From NCBI GenBank assembly GCA_934646865.1, contig CAKUEU010000005.1:1-51852 (forward strand): DNA of 51,852 bases, read 5' to 3'. The DNA comes from an uncultured Collinsella sp. (lineage in GTDB: Bacteria > Actinomycetota > Coriobacteriia > Coriobacteriales > Coriobacteriaceae). Positions 50,022-51,852 of the stretch are shown one piece after another; the first letter of the stretch is position 1, and every line of letters begins with the position of its first letter. Position numbers and translations under genes: made by a program. Below the pieces are notes generated by a model. The model did no database searches. It was not told the origin of the DNA and worked only from the letters and a program-made list of their open reading frames with translations.

Positions 50022-50723
50022 CTACAAGCCGCGGATTCGTACGGCCTCGGGCGGGAACTCCTGCTCGCCGGCGTCGGTCTTGATGGTCGCGCGGCCCCAG
50101 ATGTCCAGGCCCGCAAACACACCGACTGCGAGCGGCAGACCGTTGGGCGACACCGCCGCAACCTGACGGCCCAGCAGCGGCACCATGTCGAAATACTCGC
50201 CCAGCACCGGGGCCAGCGGGCCGGCGGCACCCTGCGGCGTGTTCGCGACAACCGCCCAAGCGTCAACGCGGGTGAGAACCGCTGCGGCCAGCGCCTCAAC
50301 CAGCGCTTCGTCGGTCATATCCACGCCAAGCTCACCCAGCGCCGCACGCTCAACATCCACCGTCACCGCGGCAAACATACCCGCGGCACCGGCACCGCCG
50401 TTAACGGCAACGCGCGCGAGCGACGTCTCAAACGCAGGCGCGCCGCACACGATATCGCTCGGCCACTGAATACCAACCTTGCCGGCAAGCCCCAGACCCG
50501 GCGTTGCAGCCGTGCCCACGAGCGCGTCCATCATGCCCATCGCGGCCACAAACGGCAGGCCGTGGAAGGCGTGCATATTCACATCGGGGCGCACGACCAG
50601 CGAAAACGTCAGCGACGCATCGCCCGCACTCCACGCGCACCAGCCCGCGGACACGCCCTCGCGACCCGCGTCGCGCGCGGCATCGAGCTCGGTGCCAGCG
50701 GCAACAGCATTCATCTCAATCAT
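50022..50723 (-). CDS. Degenerate biotin-protein ligase (BirA-like)
   Basis: 233 residues. Several biotin-ligase positions can be followed: SLTFSLVVRPDV (for the usual LxxSxxLRP), GKVGIQWPSDIVCG (for KWPNDI), a Gly/Ala-rich strand where IGIGINVN is expected, and a C-terminal BPL_C-like domain (LLGRQVAAVSPNGLPLAVGV, DIWGRATIKT). The biotin-binding GRGRxGR motif is absent: the region reads AGREGVSAGWCAWSAGDASL, and the catalytic Lys is Gln in QWPSD. There is no N-terminal DNA-binding domain. It may have lost ligase activity or act on another acyl substrate. The start (TAG-ATG) abuts the folP-folK stop, with GGGGCG eight bases ahead. Its position near coaX and folate genes matches cofactor gene clusters. 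Confidence 0.75.
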   Translation of the reverse strand: MIEMNAVAAGTELDAARDAGREGVSAGWCAWSAGDASLTFSLVVRPDVNMHAFHGLPFVAAMGMMDALVGTAATPGLGLAGKVGIQWPSDIVCGAPAFETSLARVAVNGGAGAAGMFAAVTVDVERAALGELGVDMTDEALVEALAAAVLTRVDAWAVVANTPQGAAGPLAPVLGEYFDMVPLLGRQVAAVSPNGLPLAVGVFAGLDIWGRATIKTDAGEQEFPPEAVRIRGL

Positions 50724-51852
50724 CTACATACGCCCCAATTCGCCCACGATATGGCCCACGCGGTCCTCGGGCTCCTTGACCTCGACGCCGTTGTAGCGGA
50801 AGAACCGCGCCGGATCGTGCATCAGGTCCTCGAGCGGTACCAGCACAAAGTCGCGCTCGCCAATGAGCGGATGCGGCAGGCGCAGCTTTTTGCCGCCGTG
50901 AGTCTCGCCGTCCATCCACAGCAGGTCCAAGTCGATGGTGCGCGGGCCGTTGGCCTTGGCCTTTTTGGAACGGTCGCGGCCCAGCTCGGCCTCGATCTTC
51001 ATAAGCTCGTCGAGCAGCACCAGCGGCGCCAGCTCGGTCTTAATCTCGATGACGGCGTTAGCGAACGCGTCCTGGCGCGTCTCGTAGGCCGGCTCGCTCT
51101 CGTAGATGCGAGAACAGTTGGACACGCAGGTGAGCGGAATCTCGGCGATCATGTCGCGCGCGGCGCGGATGTTGTCACAGCGATGCCCCAGGTTGGAGCC
51201 CACGGCCACAAACGCACGGCGCGGCTGCGGCTTGGCGACGGCCCAGTAACCGTTCAGGAACTGCGCAAAGCCGGAGACATCGTGCACGCGCACGATGTTG
51301 GCGCCGGCCTGGATCGCACCCAGGCACACGCCAAACGTGGCGGCATCGCGCGCGGCGGCCTCGGTCACGCCCGAGACGGCGCCCACAAAGCGCTTACGCG
51401 ACACGGCGCACATGAGCGGATAGCCCAGCGATGCCATCTTGGCGGTCTCGCGCTGGATGACGATGTCCTCGTTGGCCGTCTTGCCAAAGCCCGGACCGGG
51501 ATCGATGCAGATGCGGTCGCGCGACACACCGGCATGGATGAGTGTGCGGGCCTGGTCGGAAAGGAAGCCCATAACACGGCGCATGATGGGCGCCGAATCG
51601 GGCAGGGTGAAGCGACGGAGCTGTGAGGTGGGCACATACGCCTCCTCGCGGCGGGCGCTACGGCGCATCATGGCGGCCAGGTGGTCATTGGGCTCCGGTG
51701 TTGCCTCGGCGGGTGCAGGCGTGGCCTCGGGCGCGGCGGCGTCAGAGGCAGGCGCGGCCTGCTCGACGACCTCCCGCTCGGCCGCAGGCTCGGGCGCGGG
51801 CTCCGGGTCGCCAAACGGCAGCGAGGGCTGCACCACGCCGCCCGGAAGCTTG
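50724..51852 (-). CDS. folP-folK: Dihydropteroate synthase-HPPK fusion (FolP-FolK), N-terminus outside window
   Basis: The reading frame is open to the right edge, so the true start lies outside. The visible part begins in the middle of dihydropteroate synthase with a Pro/Ala/Glu-rich segment of about 60 residues (FGDPEPAPEPAAEREVVEQA onward), then the DHPS C-terminal half: ICIDPGPGFGKTANEDIVIQ, LMCAVSRKRFVGAV, and AGANIVRVHDVSGFAQFL. It continues into a full HPPK domain: RRAFVAVGSNLGHRCDNI, YESEPAYETRQDAFANAVIE, GPRTIDLDLLWMDG and PHPLIGERDFVLVPL. The two enzymes catalyse successive steps (HPPK makes the pyrophosphoryl pterin that DHPS condenses with p-aminobenzoate). The disordered-looking insertion inside DHPS is unusual. 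Confidence 0.9.
   Translation of the reverse strand, partial: KLPGGVVQPSLPFGDPEPAPEPAAEREVVEQAAPASDAAAPEATPAPAEATPEPNDHLAAMMRRSARREEAYVPTSQLRRFTLPDSAPIMRRVMGFLSDQARTLIHAGVSRDRICIDPGPGFGKTANEDIVIQRETAKMASLGYPLMCAVSRKRFVGAVSGVTEAAARDAATFGVCLGAIQAGANIVRVHDVSGFAQFLNGYWAVAKPQPRRAFVAVGSNLGHRCDNIRAARDMIAEIPLTCVSNCSRIYESEPAYETRQDAFANAVIEIKTELAPLVLLDELMKIEAELGRDRSKKAKANGPRTIDLDLLWMDGETHGGKKLRLPHPLIGERDFVLVPLEDLMHDPARFFRYNGVEVKEPEDRVGHIVGELGRM

Overview
The window is GC-rich, densely coded DNA that looks like a gut Coriobacteriia (Actinomycetota), most plausibly Collinsella. This rests on gene content: a group 4 Ech-type hydrogenase, LPXTG pilin-domain adhesins, an OYE-type flavin reductase, folate/biotin/CoA genes and abundant intergenic palindromes. 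It is recognition, not a computed taxonomy. Most genes lie on the minus strand, and both window edges cut a gene (a CNNM/CorC protein at the left, a FolP-FolK fusion at the right).

Layout. 1-3046: CorC-like protein, hemolysin III/PAQR protein, a 130-bp hairpin, and a DUF362 ferredoxin-like protein. 3192-7016: a MacB/FtsX-type ABC pair between two 165-bp direct repeats. 7031-12296: an ABC-2 exporter (two permeases plus ATPase) divergent from a NarL-type histidine kinase/response regulator pair that probably controls it. 12357-19894: a 2200-residue LPTTG-anchored VWA/pilin-domain adhesin with long palindromic elements on both sides. 19992-25603: a five-gene energy-converting [NiFe] hydrogenase operon in the order AB-C-D-E-F, with the antiporter-like and NuoH-like subunits fused. 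25890-28281: an orphan IS3-type HTH protein and an AlbA_2 (Schlafen-like) regulator. 28598-42404: an operon of three membrane-anchored SipW/TasA-substrate-like proteins and a 3625-residue exported GLUG-repeat protein. 42801-44831: an OYE/FadH-like oxidoreductase. 45314-46708: a second AlbA_2 protein. 47463-47539: an initiator tRNA. 47734-51852: coaX, a DUF4143 ATPase, a degenerate BirA-like protein and folP-folK.

The most unusual feature is the repeats. Five separate modules each have copies of one palindromic repeat family on both sides, and the family differs from module to module: the MacB-type ABC pair, the adhesin, both AlbA_2 genes and the DUF4143 ATPase. For the last three, repeats lie within about 30 bp of both start and stop codon, so they form the 5' and 3' ends of the transcription unit. 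The copies are in direct orientation where this can be judged. This suggests exchangeable repeat-bounded gene cassettes, or proteins that act on or are regulated by their own hairpins. The core genes (hydrogenase, folate, tRNA) have no such bracketing. Further hairpins, a 204-bp inverted-repeat element and a 23-bp-period tandem array occupy other gaps.
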